Positions 34,995 through 44,358 of a DNA stretch of 64,000 nt are shown here, piece by piece. How positions within the stretch are numbered: position 1 is the first letter of the stretch; the number at the start of each line of letters is the position of its first letter. This DNA comes from Shewanella jiangmenensis. GTDB taxonomy: Bacteria; Pseudomonadota; Gammaproteobacteria; Enterobacterales; Shewanellaceae. The stretch covers positions 1 to 64,000 of the forward strand of contig NZ_JAHEPS010000011.1 in the NCBI RefSeq assembly GCF_018596335.1, written 5' to 3'. The position numbers and the translations under genes are program-made. The notes below the pieces were generated by a model. The model was not told where the DNA came from, did no database searches, and was given only the letters and a program-made list of their open reading frames with translations.

Positions 34995-35363
34995 ATGGAA
35001 AAGGCAAAAATTCTGGTCATTGATGACGACCCGGTAAGCATCAGCGTACTGCTGTCAATTCTTGGCGATCAATACGAAGTCACTTCGGCCAATGCCGGCA
35101 GCGTGGCGCTCGAACTGCTCAGCGTATTGCGCCCCCACCTCATACTGCTCGACATCACCATGCCCGACGTCAATGGCTATCAGGTGCTAAGCGCTCTTAA
35201 ATCCGATGCGGCCACCGCGAGCATTCCAATTTTGGTGATTAGCTCACTGACCGAGCCATCAGACCGCGAATTCGCCCTGAAGCTTGGTGCCGACGACTAC
35301 CTCACCAAACCCATAGCCCCCAGCACTGTGTTCGAGATGACCTGTAAATACCTGGGCAGTTAA
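34995..35363 (+). CDS. Single-domain CheY-like response regulator
   Basis: A 122-aa receiver domain only: acidic cluster VIDDDP at residues 9-13, the phosphorylatable Asp53 in LLDITMPD, Ser82-Ser83 in VISS and Lys in LTKP. No output domain is present, so it probably signals through protein contacts. No kinase gene is adjacent. GGCGGGAGAA precedes the ATG. Confidence 0.92.
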   Translation: MEKAKILVIDDDPVSISVLLSILGDQYEVTSANAGSVALELLSVLRPHLILLDITMPDVNGYQVLSALKSDAATASIPILVISSLTEPSDREFALKLGADDYLTKPIAPSTVFEMTCKYLGS

Positions 35364-35708
35364 CCCAGGCACTTAACCCGGTCGCCATCTGCCCGCATCA
35401 GTGATGCGACTGACTTAATCCCCGCTGCCCCTCTCAGACTTTGTTACCGTCGCAAGCCGTGGTATCACTGTATTTCTGGTTAGCAAAGAGCTGAAAATAA
35501 AAGAGCTGCTAATAAAAGCTCAAAGCTGGCTAATCGCAGAACTGATGAGGTTCGGCTGATGCCTGCAAAGCAGCTTCTTTTGAGCGGCTCGATTATGCAA
35601 GCAGCAGGCGTTCAGCCTCCCTTCATCCCCTGTGGGGTAAAACCTGCCTGCATTTTATTTAACTCCACGACCCGGCGGCCTGCCGGTGGTCGTGTTTGCG
35701 GAGATTCT
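35364..35708. other. Intergenic region upstream of the PqiA-family gene
   Basis: About 345 bp with no convincing gene. One frame runs into the PqiA-family gene, but the real start is later. A GC-rich inverted stretch (CACGACCCGGCGGC / GCCGGTGGTCGTG) lies near 35667-35695, just before that start, and could be a leader hairpin. Confidence 0.45.
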
Positions 35709-36338
35709 ATGACACCCCAAAGCAAATGGCCGCAGCTGCTGCTAATCCTTATCGCCCTCGCCCTGCTGATCCCGGGCCTGAGCCTGCCGATGCTGAGCCT
35801 CGATGGTCAGGCCGACAAATCCAAATTCGCCCAAACCACAATCGAGCTCATGACCGATGATGGTGACGTGCGCGGCATTCTCGGCTCCATGTCGGCGTTT
35901 TTGGGCTTTAATCAGTTCGAAGGTCAGGTCGAGATTTACCAGAAAAGCCGCAGCATCCTTGGCACCATCAGCGACCTTTTCAACAGCGGCAACGTGCTGG
36001 TCGGCATCCTTATTGGCACTTTTTCAGTGGTGATCCCTACGCTCAAACTCTTATCGCAGGCGCTGCTGCTGTTTGTCTCAGGCACCCTCGCCCGTGGGCT
36101 CAAGGGTTTTATCGATGCCATCGGTAAATGGAGCATGGCCGATGTGTTTGTGGTGGCGATTATCGTCAGCTACCTTGCCGGTAACGCCAAAGGGCAGATG
36201 GGCGAACTCATCATCATGAACGCCCAATTTGAGCCCGGCTTCTGGTACTTCACCGGCTACTGCCTGTTCGCCATCGCCTCCAATATGATGATGAGCAAAC
36301 GAGAAACCAACGACACATTACACAGGGCTGAAAACTGA
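35709..36338 (+). CDS. Paraquat-inducible protein A (PqiA)-like membrane protein
   Basis: A 209-aa protein starting MTPQSKWPQLLLILIALALL. Four membrane segments are visible (~10-28, ~95-118, ~125-155, ~175-200), with GTFSVVIPTLKLLSQALLL and WSMADVFVVAIIVSYLAGN matching the PqiA core. PqiA-family proteins accompany MCE-domain lipid transport systems in other bacteria, but no MCE gene lies here. The ATG at 35709 is chosen since residues encoded before it do not resemble the family. It converges with the histidine kinase gene. Confidence 0.85.
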   Translation: MTPQSKWPQLLLILIALALLIPGLSLPMLSLDGQADKSKFAQTTIELMTDDGDVRGILGSMSAFLGFNQFEGQVEIYQKSRSILGTISDLFNSGNVLVGILIGTFSVVIPTLKLLSQALLLFVSGTLARGLKGFIDAIGKWSMADVFVVAIIVSYLAGNAKGQMGELIIMNAQFEPGFWYFTGYCLFAIASNMMMSKRETNDTLHRAEN

Positions 36339-36358
36339 TAAAAACAATGCCATGCGTC

Positions 36359-37651
36359 TCAGCCAAACCTGAGGCGCAGGCAGGCGCCGCTGGTTCTTGT
36401 CACCAGCAGCAGGTCGCCGCCGTGGTTGACCATGATTTGCTTGGCGAGCGCAAGGCCAATGCCTGAGCCCTGGCGCTTGGTGGTAAAAAATGGCACAAAC
36501 ATCATCTCGGCCGCCTCGGGGGTCACGCCGGGGCCGTTATCTATCACATCCAGCAGCAGCATCGAATCGTTCTGATGATGGCTGACAAGCTCGATACAGC
36601 CGCGTGCGCCCGGCATCAGCGCAATCGCCTCGATGGCGTTTTTCACCAGATTGATCAGCACCTGCTCTATCTGGCTTGCATCCAGCATCAGGATGCGGCC
36701 GTCACTGACATCGCACACCAGCGTCACACCCGCCTCGCGGCACTGGGTCTCCAGCAAGGGCCGCACGCCATCAAGCAGCTGCGCCAAGGTCATGGGCTGC
36801 AGCACCGGCCTTGGTATGGCCGCCACCTTGCGAAATTCCTGAATAAATTGCCCCAGATGATGGGTGCGGCTCGCCAGTGTCTTGAGTGCCAGCGCAAGGT
36901 CGTCCTTGTCATCGTCAGTCTCGAAACACAGCCCAATTGGCATAAGCCCCTGGCAGGTGTCGGCAAGGGATGCCAGCGGCGTTATTGAGTTGGCGACCTC
37001 GTGTGTCAGCACCCGGGTGAGGCGGCTGTAGGCCTGCTGCTCACGCTGATTGAGCGGGTCGTGAATGGATTGAAGTGTCACCAGCCGGATAAGCCTGCCG
37101 AGGATCTGCGCCTCGCTTACCTGCAGCGAAAGTGTGTCCTGCCGTCCTGCGCCCTGCCAGGGCAAGGTGGCACGACCCACCCGGCTCATCTGCGCACCAA
37201 GCTCCCCAAGGTCGGCAAGCGACTGACACTTAAGCCCCAACAGCCTTGTCGCGGCGGGGCTTTGCTCCAGCACCTGTCCATCACCATCGCAAATCAGCAG
37301 CGCCAGATCGGTATGCAGCAGCACCTGACGTAAAAACTGCGCCTGCTCGCCTGCTTCGCCGCGGGCCTGCAATATTCGTTGCCGCGCCTCTTCAAACAGC
37401 CGCTTGAGCGGATGTTCTGAGTTAAGCCCAAGCGTACCGTCGCCATTGGCAAGCGCCCTCAGCAGCTGCTCGGGCAAGCGCTGCTCGCGCCGAAAGGCCA
37501 CCAGCAGCAACCCCACAAAGCCACAAATCAGCAGCAGCACCGCCAGCAAGGATGCCCCCATGCCCTGCGTCTGCCACAGCCAGTGGCCGGTCACACTCAA
37601 TAGCAGCAGCATCATCACCGGCAGAATAATTTTGAGCATCAGGTCTTTCAT
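36359..37651 (-). CDS. NtrB-like sensor histidine kinase for the ABC exporter
   Basis: A 430-aa inner-membrane kinase. Two membrane helices (~7-26 and ~32-52) enclose almost no periplasmic loop. A PAS-like segment follows (~110-200). The H box is VLTHEVANSITPLASL with His217, the N box QVLINLVKNAIEAI, then DNGPGV and GSGIGLALAKQ. The near absence of a periplasmic loop suggests it senses a membrane or cytoplasmic signal. It lies 3 bp after the sigma-54 regulator gene, so the two form an operon, divergent from the exporter they probably control. Confidence 0.9.
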   Translation of the reverse strand: MKDLMLKIILPVMMLLLLSVTGHWLWQTQGMGASLLAVLLLICGFVGLLLVAFRREQRLPEQLLRALANGDGTLGLNSEHPLKRLFEEARQRILQARGEAGEQAQFLRQVLLHTDLALLICDGDGQVLEQSPAATRLLGLKCQSLADLGELGAQMSRVGRATLPWQGAGRQDTLSLQVSEAQILGRLIRLVTLQSIHDPLNQREQQAYSRLTRVLTHEVANSITPLASLADTCQGLMPIGLCFETDDDKDDLALALKTLASRTHHLGQFIQEFRKVAAIPRPVLQPMTLAQLLDGVRPLLETQCREAGVTLVCDVSDGRILMLDASQIEQVLINLVKNAIEAIALMPGARGCIELVSHHQNDSMLLLDVIDNGPGVTPEAAEMMFVPFFTTKRQGSGIGLALAKQIMVNHGGDLLLVTRTSGACLRLRFG

Positions 37652-37654
37652 GGC

Positions 37655-39079
<1,425 letters not shown>

Positions 39080-39162
39080 GGCGCATTGTCCTTTTGCGTC
39101 GTTTTGAACATCTGATATAAGCATGTTAAGCGAAGGTTTCAGCCTACCCCAGCGATAACAAA

Positions 39163-39213
39163 GTGTCCATAAATGGACGTTTTGCCACGTCCAAAGTGTT
39201 CACCAATGGACAC
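39163..39213. promoter_or_regulatory. Two palindromic enhancer sites for the NtrC-like regulator
   Basis: GTGTCCAT-AA-ATGGACGT (39163-39180) and GTGTTCAC-CA-ATGGACAC (39196-39213) share the pattern GTGTYCAY-N2-ATGGACRY. Their centres are 33 bp apart, about three helical turns, as expected for cooperative dimers, and they lie 60-115 bp upstream of a -24/-12 promoter. They may also act on the divergent regulator gene. Confidence 0.7.
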
Positions 39214-39275
39214 CCGCCCCTATCGCCACGTCTCAAAATCAGCCTATCACATTGAAATTAAACAACTTAAAAACT

Positions 39276-39291
39276 TGGCACAAGGTTTGAC
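39276..39291 (+). promoter_or_regulatory. Sigma-54 promoter of the exporter operon
   Basis: TTGGCACAAGGTTTGAC matches the -24/-12 consensus TGGCAC-N5-TTGC with A in place of the final consensus C-position base. The GG and the -12 element are correctly spaced. It lies about 50 bp before the HlyD-family start codon and downstream of the two palindromes. Confidence 0.75.
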
Positions 39292-39338
39292 TATATCTGG
39301 CATCACCACAGTTAGCCTGTGCCCAAGGAGACAAGACC

Positions 39339-40592
39339 ATGGACAAGAAAATCACCCAACCCGGCTGGAAACGCTCATTCAAGGCCAGCGCCATCGCAGC
39401 CGCCCTCTTTTCAGTTGCCGCCATCGGCTACGCCTTCAGCAGTGGCAACAGCGGCAGCAGTCAGCATGTGGCGCTGCAGGGGCTGGATCTGGCCGTGGTC
39501 AAACAGGGCGTGTTTCAGGACACCCTCGCCGTGCGTGGCCGGGTGCTGCCAAAAACAACCGTGTACCTCGACAGCGTTGCCGGCGGTCAGGTGGAAGAGC
39601 GCCTGGTGCAGCATGGCGATTATGTTGAAAAGGGTCAGCCACTGCTGCGCCTTGGCAACACGGCGCTGCAGCTCGAAGTGATGAGCCGCGAGGCCCAGGT
39701 CACCGAGCAGCTGAATTTTTTGCGTAACACCCAAATGACCATGGAAACCAACCGCCTGAACCTCAAGCGCGACCTGCTGGAGACCGAGCTGCAGATCCGT
39801 CAGGCCAAGCGTCGGCTGAATCAAATCAGCCAACTGGTCGACAAGGGTCATATCGCCAAGGACGATTTTTTGCAGCTGCAGGAAGACCTTAAATATTACG
39901 AAGAGCGCCGCAAACTCACCCTGGAGCAGCAACTGCAGGAAAACAGCATCCGCCAGCAGCAGCTCGCCCAGCTCGAAGACAGCGCCGCCATGCTGCAAAA
40001 AAACCTGACGCTGGCCCGCAGCAACCTCGACAACCTGCTGGTGCGCGCCCCGGTGTCCGGCTTTTTGAGCGAGCTTAATGTGGAAGTGGGCGAGTCCAAG
40101 GAGCGCGGCGCCCGCCTCGGCCAAATCGACGTGCCCGGCGAGTTCAAACTGGTGGTGCAGCTCGATGAGTTTTACCTCAATCAGGTCACTCAGGGCATGC
40201 CCGTTAAGGTAAAAACCGCCAAAGGCGCGGTGGAAGCCAGCATCAGCCGGGTCGATAACCGGGTGAATCAGTCTCAGTTTCAGATTGAAATCGCCCTGCC
40301 CGCCGACGTGCAGGACATCCGCCGTGGCCAGAGTCTCGATGCCGAGCTGGTGCTGGGGCAGGAGCGGCAAAATGCGCTGCTGCTCAAGCGCGGCGCCTTC
40401 TTCTCAAGCACAGGCGGCAACTGGGTCTATGTGGTCAGCGGTAACGGCGACAAGGCCGAAAAGCGCGCCATCCGCCTTGGCAAACGCAATCAGGATTTCT
40501 TCGAAGTCACCGACGGACTCGAGCAGGGCGAACAGGTCATAGTCTCGGGCTACGGCAACTTCGATAAAGCAGATACACTCAATCTCAGATAA
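39339..40592 (+). CDS. HlyD/MacA-like periplasmic adaptor protein
   Basis: A 417-aa membrane-fusion protein. One N-terminal membrane helix (SAIAAALFSVAAIGYAF, ~17-33) is followed by a biotinyl-lipoyl half (GGQVEERLVQHGDYVEKGQPL), a long coiled-coil hairpin (~115-230), the second half (LVRAPVSGFLSELNVEVG) and a beta-barrel. It should bridge the FtsX-type permease to an outer-membrane factor, which is not encoded here. First gene of the sigma-54 operon. Confidence 0.92.
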   Translation: MDKKITQPGWKRSFKASAIAAALFSVAAIGYAFSSGNSGSSQHVALQGLDLAVVKQGVFQDTLAVRGRVLPKTTVYLDSVAGGQVEERLVQHGDYVEKGQPLLRLGNTALQLEVMSREAQVTEQLNFLRNTQMTMETNRLNLKRDLLETELQIRQAKRRLNQISQLVDKGHIAKDDFLQLQEDLKYYEERRKLTLEQQLQENSIRQQQLAQLEDSAAMLQKNLTLARSNLDNLLVRAPVSGFLSELNVEVGESKERGARLGQIDVPGEFKLVVQLDEFYLNQVTQGMPVKVKTAKGAVEASISRVDNRVNQSQFQIEIALPADVQDIRRGQSLDAELVLGQERQNALLLKRGAFFSSTGGNWVYVVSGNGDKAEKRAIRLGKRNQDFFEVTDGLEQGEQVIVSGYGNFDKADTLNLR

Positions 40593-40622
40593 TTGAATAT
40601 CACAGAATATTAGGGACATATC

Positions 40623-41348
40623 ATGATTAAGCTCACCAACCTTTCCCGCGTGTTTCGCACCAGCGATGTCGAAACCACCGCGCTGGACCAGATTAACCTG
40701 ACCATCAACAGCGGCGAGTTTGTGGCCATCATGGGGCCATCGGGCTGCGGCAAATCCACCCTGCTCTCCATCCTTGGCATGCTGGATTCGCCCTCAGACG
40801 GCAGCTATCAGTTCGATGGCAAGGAGATAAGCCGGTTCGGCGAAAAGCAGCTCGCCAGCCTGCGTAAGTCCAGCATCGGCTTTGTGTTCCAAAGCTTTAA
40901 CCTGATTGACGATTTAACCGTGTTCGAGAACGTCGAGCTGCCGCTGCAATATCAGCAAATCGGCAAAGAGGAGCGCAAACAGCGGGTCGAGGCCATGCTC
41001 AAGCGGGTGGGCATAGATCATCGCGCCGACCATCTGCCGCAGCAGCTCTCCGGCGGTCAGCAGCAACGGGTGGCGGTAGCGCGGGCGCTGGTTATTCAGC
41101 CCAAACTCATCCTTGCCGACGAACCCACTGGTAACCTCGACTCCAAAAACGGCGAAGAAGTGATGCAGATGCTGCGGGAGCTGAATCAGGAAGGCACCAC
41201 TGTGGTAATGGTGACCCACTCAGAAAAAGAAGGCAGCTACGCCGACCGCCTGGTGCGCATCCTCGATGGCAAGGTGCTGTTGGACAGAGCCAAACAGGCC
41301 GCCGCCCATCAGCCGGTAAATAGCAGCGTCAGCAGCGAGGTGGCCTAA
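40623..41348 (+). CDS. MacB/LolD-type ABC transporter ATPase
   Basis: A 241-aa ATPase: Walker A GPSGCGKST, Q-loop GFVFQSFNLIDDLTVFENVE, signature LSGGQQQRVAVARAL, Walker B LILADEPTGNLDS, and H-loop VVMVTHS. The PTGNLDS version is typical of the MacB/LolD subfamily that works with FtsX-like permeases on envelope substrates. It lies 30 bp after the adaptor gene and 1 bp before the permease gene. Confidence 0.95.
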   Translation: MIKLTNLSRVFRTSDVETTALDQINLTINSGEFVAIMGPSGCGKSTLLSILGMLDSPSDGSYQFDGKEISRFGEKQLASLRKSSIGFVFQSFNLIDDLTVFENVELPLQYQQIGKEERKQRVEAMLKRVGIDHRADHLPQQLSGGQQQRVAVARALVIQPKLILADEPTGNLDSKNGEEVMQMLRELNQEGTTVVMVTHSEKEGSYADRLVRILDGKVLLDRAKQAAAHQPVNSSVSSEVA

Positions 41349-41349
41349 C

Positions 41350-43752
41350 ATGTTACATAACTACCTTATTACGGCGCTCAGAAGCTTTGGCCGCCACAAA
41401 CTGCACTTTATCCTCAATGTTTGCGGCCTCGGCATTGGCCTTGCCGCCGCCATGCTGATTGCCCTGTACGCCAACCTCGAAGGCAACTACGACAAACAGC
41501 AGCCCCATGCAGGCAATGTATGGCGGGTCGAGCAGTACTTCTCCCAGATTGGTGCCAAGGTGCCGCTGGCAAACCAGAACGTGCTCAATCGCCTCAGTAA
41601 CCTGCCCGGCATCGAGGCGCTGTATGTGCTCGAATCGCGCCCGGTGGGCGATGAGTACCGCGTCGATGGCAACAGCTTTAAGCTTGATGCCATCATGGGC
41701 GCTGAGCCGAGCATCCGCGAGCTGCTGAACATAGAGGTGCTGGATGGTAACCTCGAGCAGGCGCTTACCGCCCCGGATGCCATCGCCCTGAGCCGCAGCA
41801 ACGCGATTAAACTCTTTGGCAGCGTGCATGCCAGCGGCAAAACCCTGCAGCAGGGCGAAAAGCGCTGGACTGTGGCCGCCGTGTTTGCCGATTTGCCGCA
41901 AAACACCCACTTTGCCTTTAACGGCCTGGTGCAAAAGAGCCCGTTTTCCGATTTCTTTCGCAATAACGATGGCTATGCCTACCTGCGCGTAACCCCGGGC
42001 ACAGACATAGACGCCCTGACCAAAGCACTGCAGCAAGGCTACCTTGAACTCGCCTACCCCGGCGCCGACAGCAACATAGTCGCCTTGAGCCTTGCGCGCC
42101 TGACCGACATTCATTTAAACGGCGGCGAGCGTTTTGAAATGAAAACCACAGGTTCGCGCAGCGCCATTTATATCTGCATAGGGTTGAGTGTGCTCTTGGT
42201 ACTGCTGGCGGGCTTTAACTTCGTCAATATGAGCATTGCCCAGTCGGCCCGCCGCGCCAAAGAGGTTGGGGTTCGCAAGGCCATGGGCGCCGGTAAGGGC
42301 CAGATTGTCAGCCAGTTTTTGACTGAATCTGTGCTAACAACCCTCATTGCCGCGTTGCTGGCCTGCGTGTTGGTAGAACTGAGCCTGCCCTGGTTCAATC
42401 AGTTGGTAGAACGTGAACTTACCCTCAACTATCTGTCGGTGTTCGGCCTTGGCATGCTGGCGGTGGTGCTTATTACCGGCCTTGCCGCCGGTGCGTATCC
42501 GGCGCTGTTTATGGCGGCCTTCAGCGCCAAACGGGTGCTCAGTGGCGACCTTGAGCGCGGCAAAACCGCCATCGCTGTTCGTAAAACCCTGCTCACCCTG
42601 CAGTCCGGTTTGTCGGTGGCACTCATCATAGGCGCAGTGCTGTTGCAGCAGCAGCTGCAGCACCTGCAAACCCTGCCTGTGGGTTATCGCCACGAGGGCA
42701 AAATTCAGGTGGTGGATATCGACTCATCCAAGCTGATGTATACCCAAAACAGCCAGTTACTGGAGCGGGTGCGCGCCATTGATGGCGTAAAACAGGTGGG
42801 CGTGGTGGATATCGACATCACTAACTCCTTTAACTCCTCCATGGAATTAAGCTCCGCCAATGGCGTACTCGCCAACCAGAGCGTGCCTTTCATCGGCATG
42901 GGCATGGATGCCAGTAAACTCATGGGGCTTGAGCTGATTGCCGGGCGCGATTTCAGTAACGCCACCGCCAGCGACTGGTTCCACCTGCCACGGGAAGGCG
43001 AAGCGGCGGCGGCTGCGCTGCTCACCGAATCCCTTGCCCGTCAGGCCGGTTTTCAAAGCCCCGAAGATGCGATAGGCGCCACCCTCACCACCCGCGATGG
43101 CCGCGATACCCCCTTCACCCTGACCGTGGTCGGCGTGGTAAAAGACATCCGCGTTGGCTCCGCCCGCGGCGAGCAAGCCGCGCCGATTATCATCTGCGGT
43201 TACACTGTCAACTGGTACAGCCGCCTGGTGATGGATATCGACATGCAAAAGCTGCCCGCCATCCGCGACGAACTCGGCACAGTGCTCGGTCAGGCCATCA
43301 ACATGTATGCCCCGGCTGTTGAAGTGCTGTCGCAAAACTATGCCGCGATTTACCGCAACGACGCCAAAATCGTGCAATTGGTGGGGGTTTTCAGCGTGCT
43401 TGCCATAGTGCTTGCCTGCTTCGGCACCTTTGGCCTCGCCTCCTTCTCGGCGCTGCGCCGCCAAAAGGAAGTATCGGTACGCAAGGTACTCGGCGCCTCA
43501 CGCATCAGCATAGTCAACCTGCTCGCCAAGGAGTTTTTAACCCTGGTCGCCATCAGCGTAGCGCTCGCCTTTCCGCTCACCTTCTATCTGGTGGGAGACT
43601 GGCTGGGTAACTTCAACGAGCGCATCGACCAATCCCTGTGGGTGTACCTGCTCGCCGCCACCGCCGTCGCCGCCATCACCTGGATTACGGTTGCCAGCAT
43701 CGCCTTCAAGGCCGCCAGCAGCCAACCGGCGCAGATCTTGAGGTATGAGTGA
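41350..43752 (+). CDS. FtsX/MacB-type ABC permease, 800 aa
   Basis: A permease with two MacB-periplasmic-core/FtsX modules. An N-terminal helix (~20-40) is followed by a periplasmic domain (~45-270), three helices around 285-390 with the AQSARRAKEVGVRKAMGA motif, a second periplasmic domain (~430-680) and a final FtsX block (SALRRQKEVSVRKVLGA, ~705 onward). Such duplicated permeases export peptides, lipids or antimicrobial compounds. The start codon follows the ATPase stop by 1 base. Substrate unknown; the regulator pair suggests induction by envelope stress or an antimicrobial signal. Confidence 0.93.
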   Translation: MLHNYLITALRSFGRHKLHFILNVCGLGIGLAAAMLIALYANLEGNYDKQQPHAGNVWRVEQYFSQIGAKVPLANQNVLNRLSNLPGIEALYVLESRPVGDEYRVDGNSFKLDAIMGAEPSIRELLNIEVLDGNLEQALTAPDAIALSRSNAIKLFGSVHASGKTLQQGEKRWTVAAVFADLPQNTHFAFNGLVQKSPFSDFFRNNDGYAYLRVTPGTDIDALTKALQQGYLELAYPGADSNIVALSLARLTDIHLNGGERFEMKTTGSRSAIYICIGLSVLLVLLAGFNFVNMSIAQSARRAKEVGVRKAMGAGKGQIVSQFLTESVLTTLIAALLACVLVELSLPWFNQLVERELTLNYLSVFGLGMLAVVLITGLAAGAYPALFMAAFSAKRVLSGDLERGKTAIAVRKTLLTLQSGLSVALIIGAVLLQQQLQHLQTLPVGYRHEGKIQVVDIDSSKLMYTQNSQLLERVRAIDGVKQVGVVDIDITNSFNSSMELSSANGVLANQSVPFIGMGMDASKLMGLELIAGRDFSNATASDWFHLPREGEAAAAALLTESLARQAGFQSPEDAIGATLTTRDGRDTPFTLTVVGVVKDIRVGSARGEQAAPIIICGYTVNWYSRLVMDIDMQKLPAIRDELGTVLGQAINMYAPAVEVLSQNYAAIYRNDAKIVQLVGVFSVLAIVLACFGTFGLASFSALRRQKEVSVRKVLGASRISIVNLLAKEFLTLVAISVALAFPLTFYLVGDWLGNFNERIDQSLWVYLLAATAVAAITWITVASIAFKAASSQPAQILRYE

Positions 43753-43815
43753 GTAGGGGTTCGAGGGGCTAGGTTCTGGGTTCTGGAATCGAGGTTATGG
43801 GTGATAGATTCTGGC
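43753..43815. repeat. GGTTCTGG-type degenerate repeat tract
   Basis: Short near-repeats (AGGTTCTGGGTTCTGG, GATTCTGG) follow the permease stop. A similar but longer tract lies at 50504-50578 after the sulfotransferase gene. Both lie at the 3' end of a plus-strand gene facing a minus-strand gene. Function is unknown. Confidence 0.55.
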
Positions 43816-43964
43816 GTCGTGTTTCTTGCGGCCCCATGACCTTCACCCCAAATGAAGCAAACGACAACATGGATGTTGAAGTCAAAACCGAGTGCGCCCA
43901 CAACACAGATAGCCATTGAAGAAAACCGTCAGTGGCTTTGATTGCGAATAGCGTATTCCTCAGC

Positions 43965-44358
43965 TCATGAGTTTTGGGTGTTCTCATGGGAAGGGAAAGG
44001 TATTTCCAGATAATGGCTACCGGATTCCAGCCACTGGGTGATTTCCTGCAGCACCTGAAGTTCGGGCAACTTTTCTGTCCCCTTGAGCGCACACTCCCAC
44101 AACAGCAGCACGCGCCAACCAAGCTCCCGGCATTTTTCGATGTTCTCAAGATCCCGCTGACGATTGCCAATCAGCTTCTCCCGCCACCACTGCGGCCCAC
44201 GGCCTTTAGTAGAGGAAGATACAGGGAATTGAAAGAAACGGCATTGATGCATATGCCAGAAGCAGCCGTTTACAAAGATAACAGCACGGCTTTTGATGGG
44301 TGAAAAGGGGGAAAACCAGATCAGGTTTTCCCGGTAAGCGTTTGTCTACCGAAACACC
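43965..44358 (-). pseudogene. vsr: Truncated, frameshifted vsr remnant
   Basis: Vsr sequence is split between two frames. VDKRLPGKPDLVFPLF begins directly after the DUF3427 helicase stop, then the frame shifts (about 44290-44310) to KSRAVIFVNGCFWHMHQC, and the remainder runs in frame to RVLLLWECALKGTEKLP and the stop. The N-terminal ~40 residues with the NMxxI helix are missing. So an inactive copy is likely; the frameshift alone could be a sequencing error, but the truncation supports decay. No methyltransferase gene is left nearby, implying a partly lost RM-like locus. Confidence 0.85.

Noticed and set aside
39411..40370. 319-codon open frame antisense to the HlyD-family gene
   Set aside because: Coiled-coil Leu/Gln-rich shadow of the adaptor gene.
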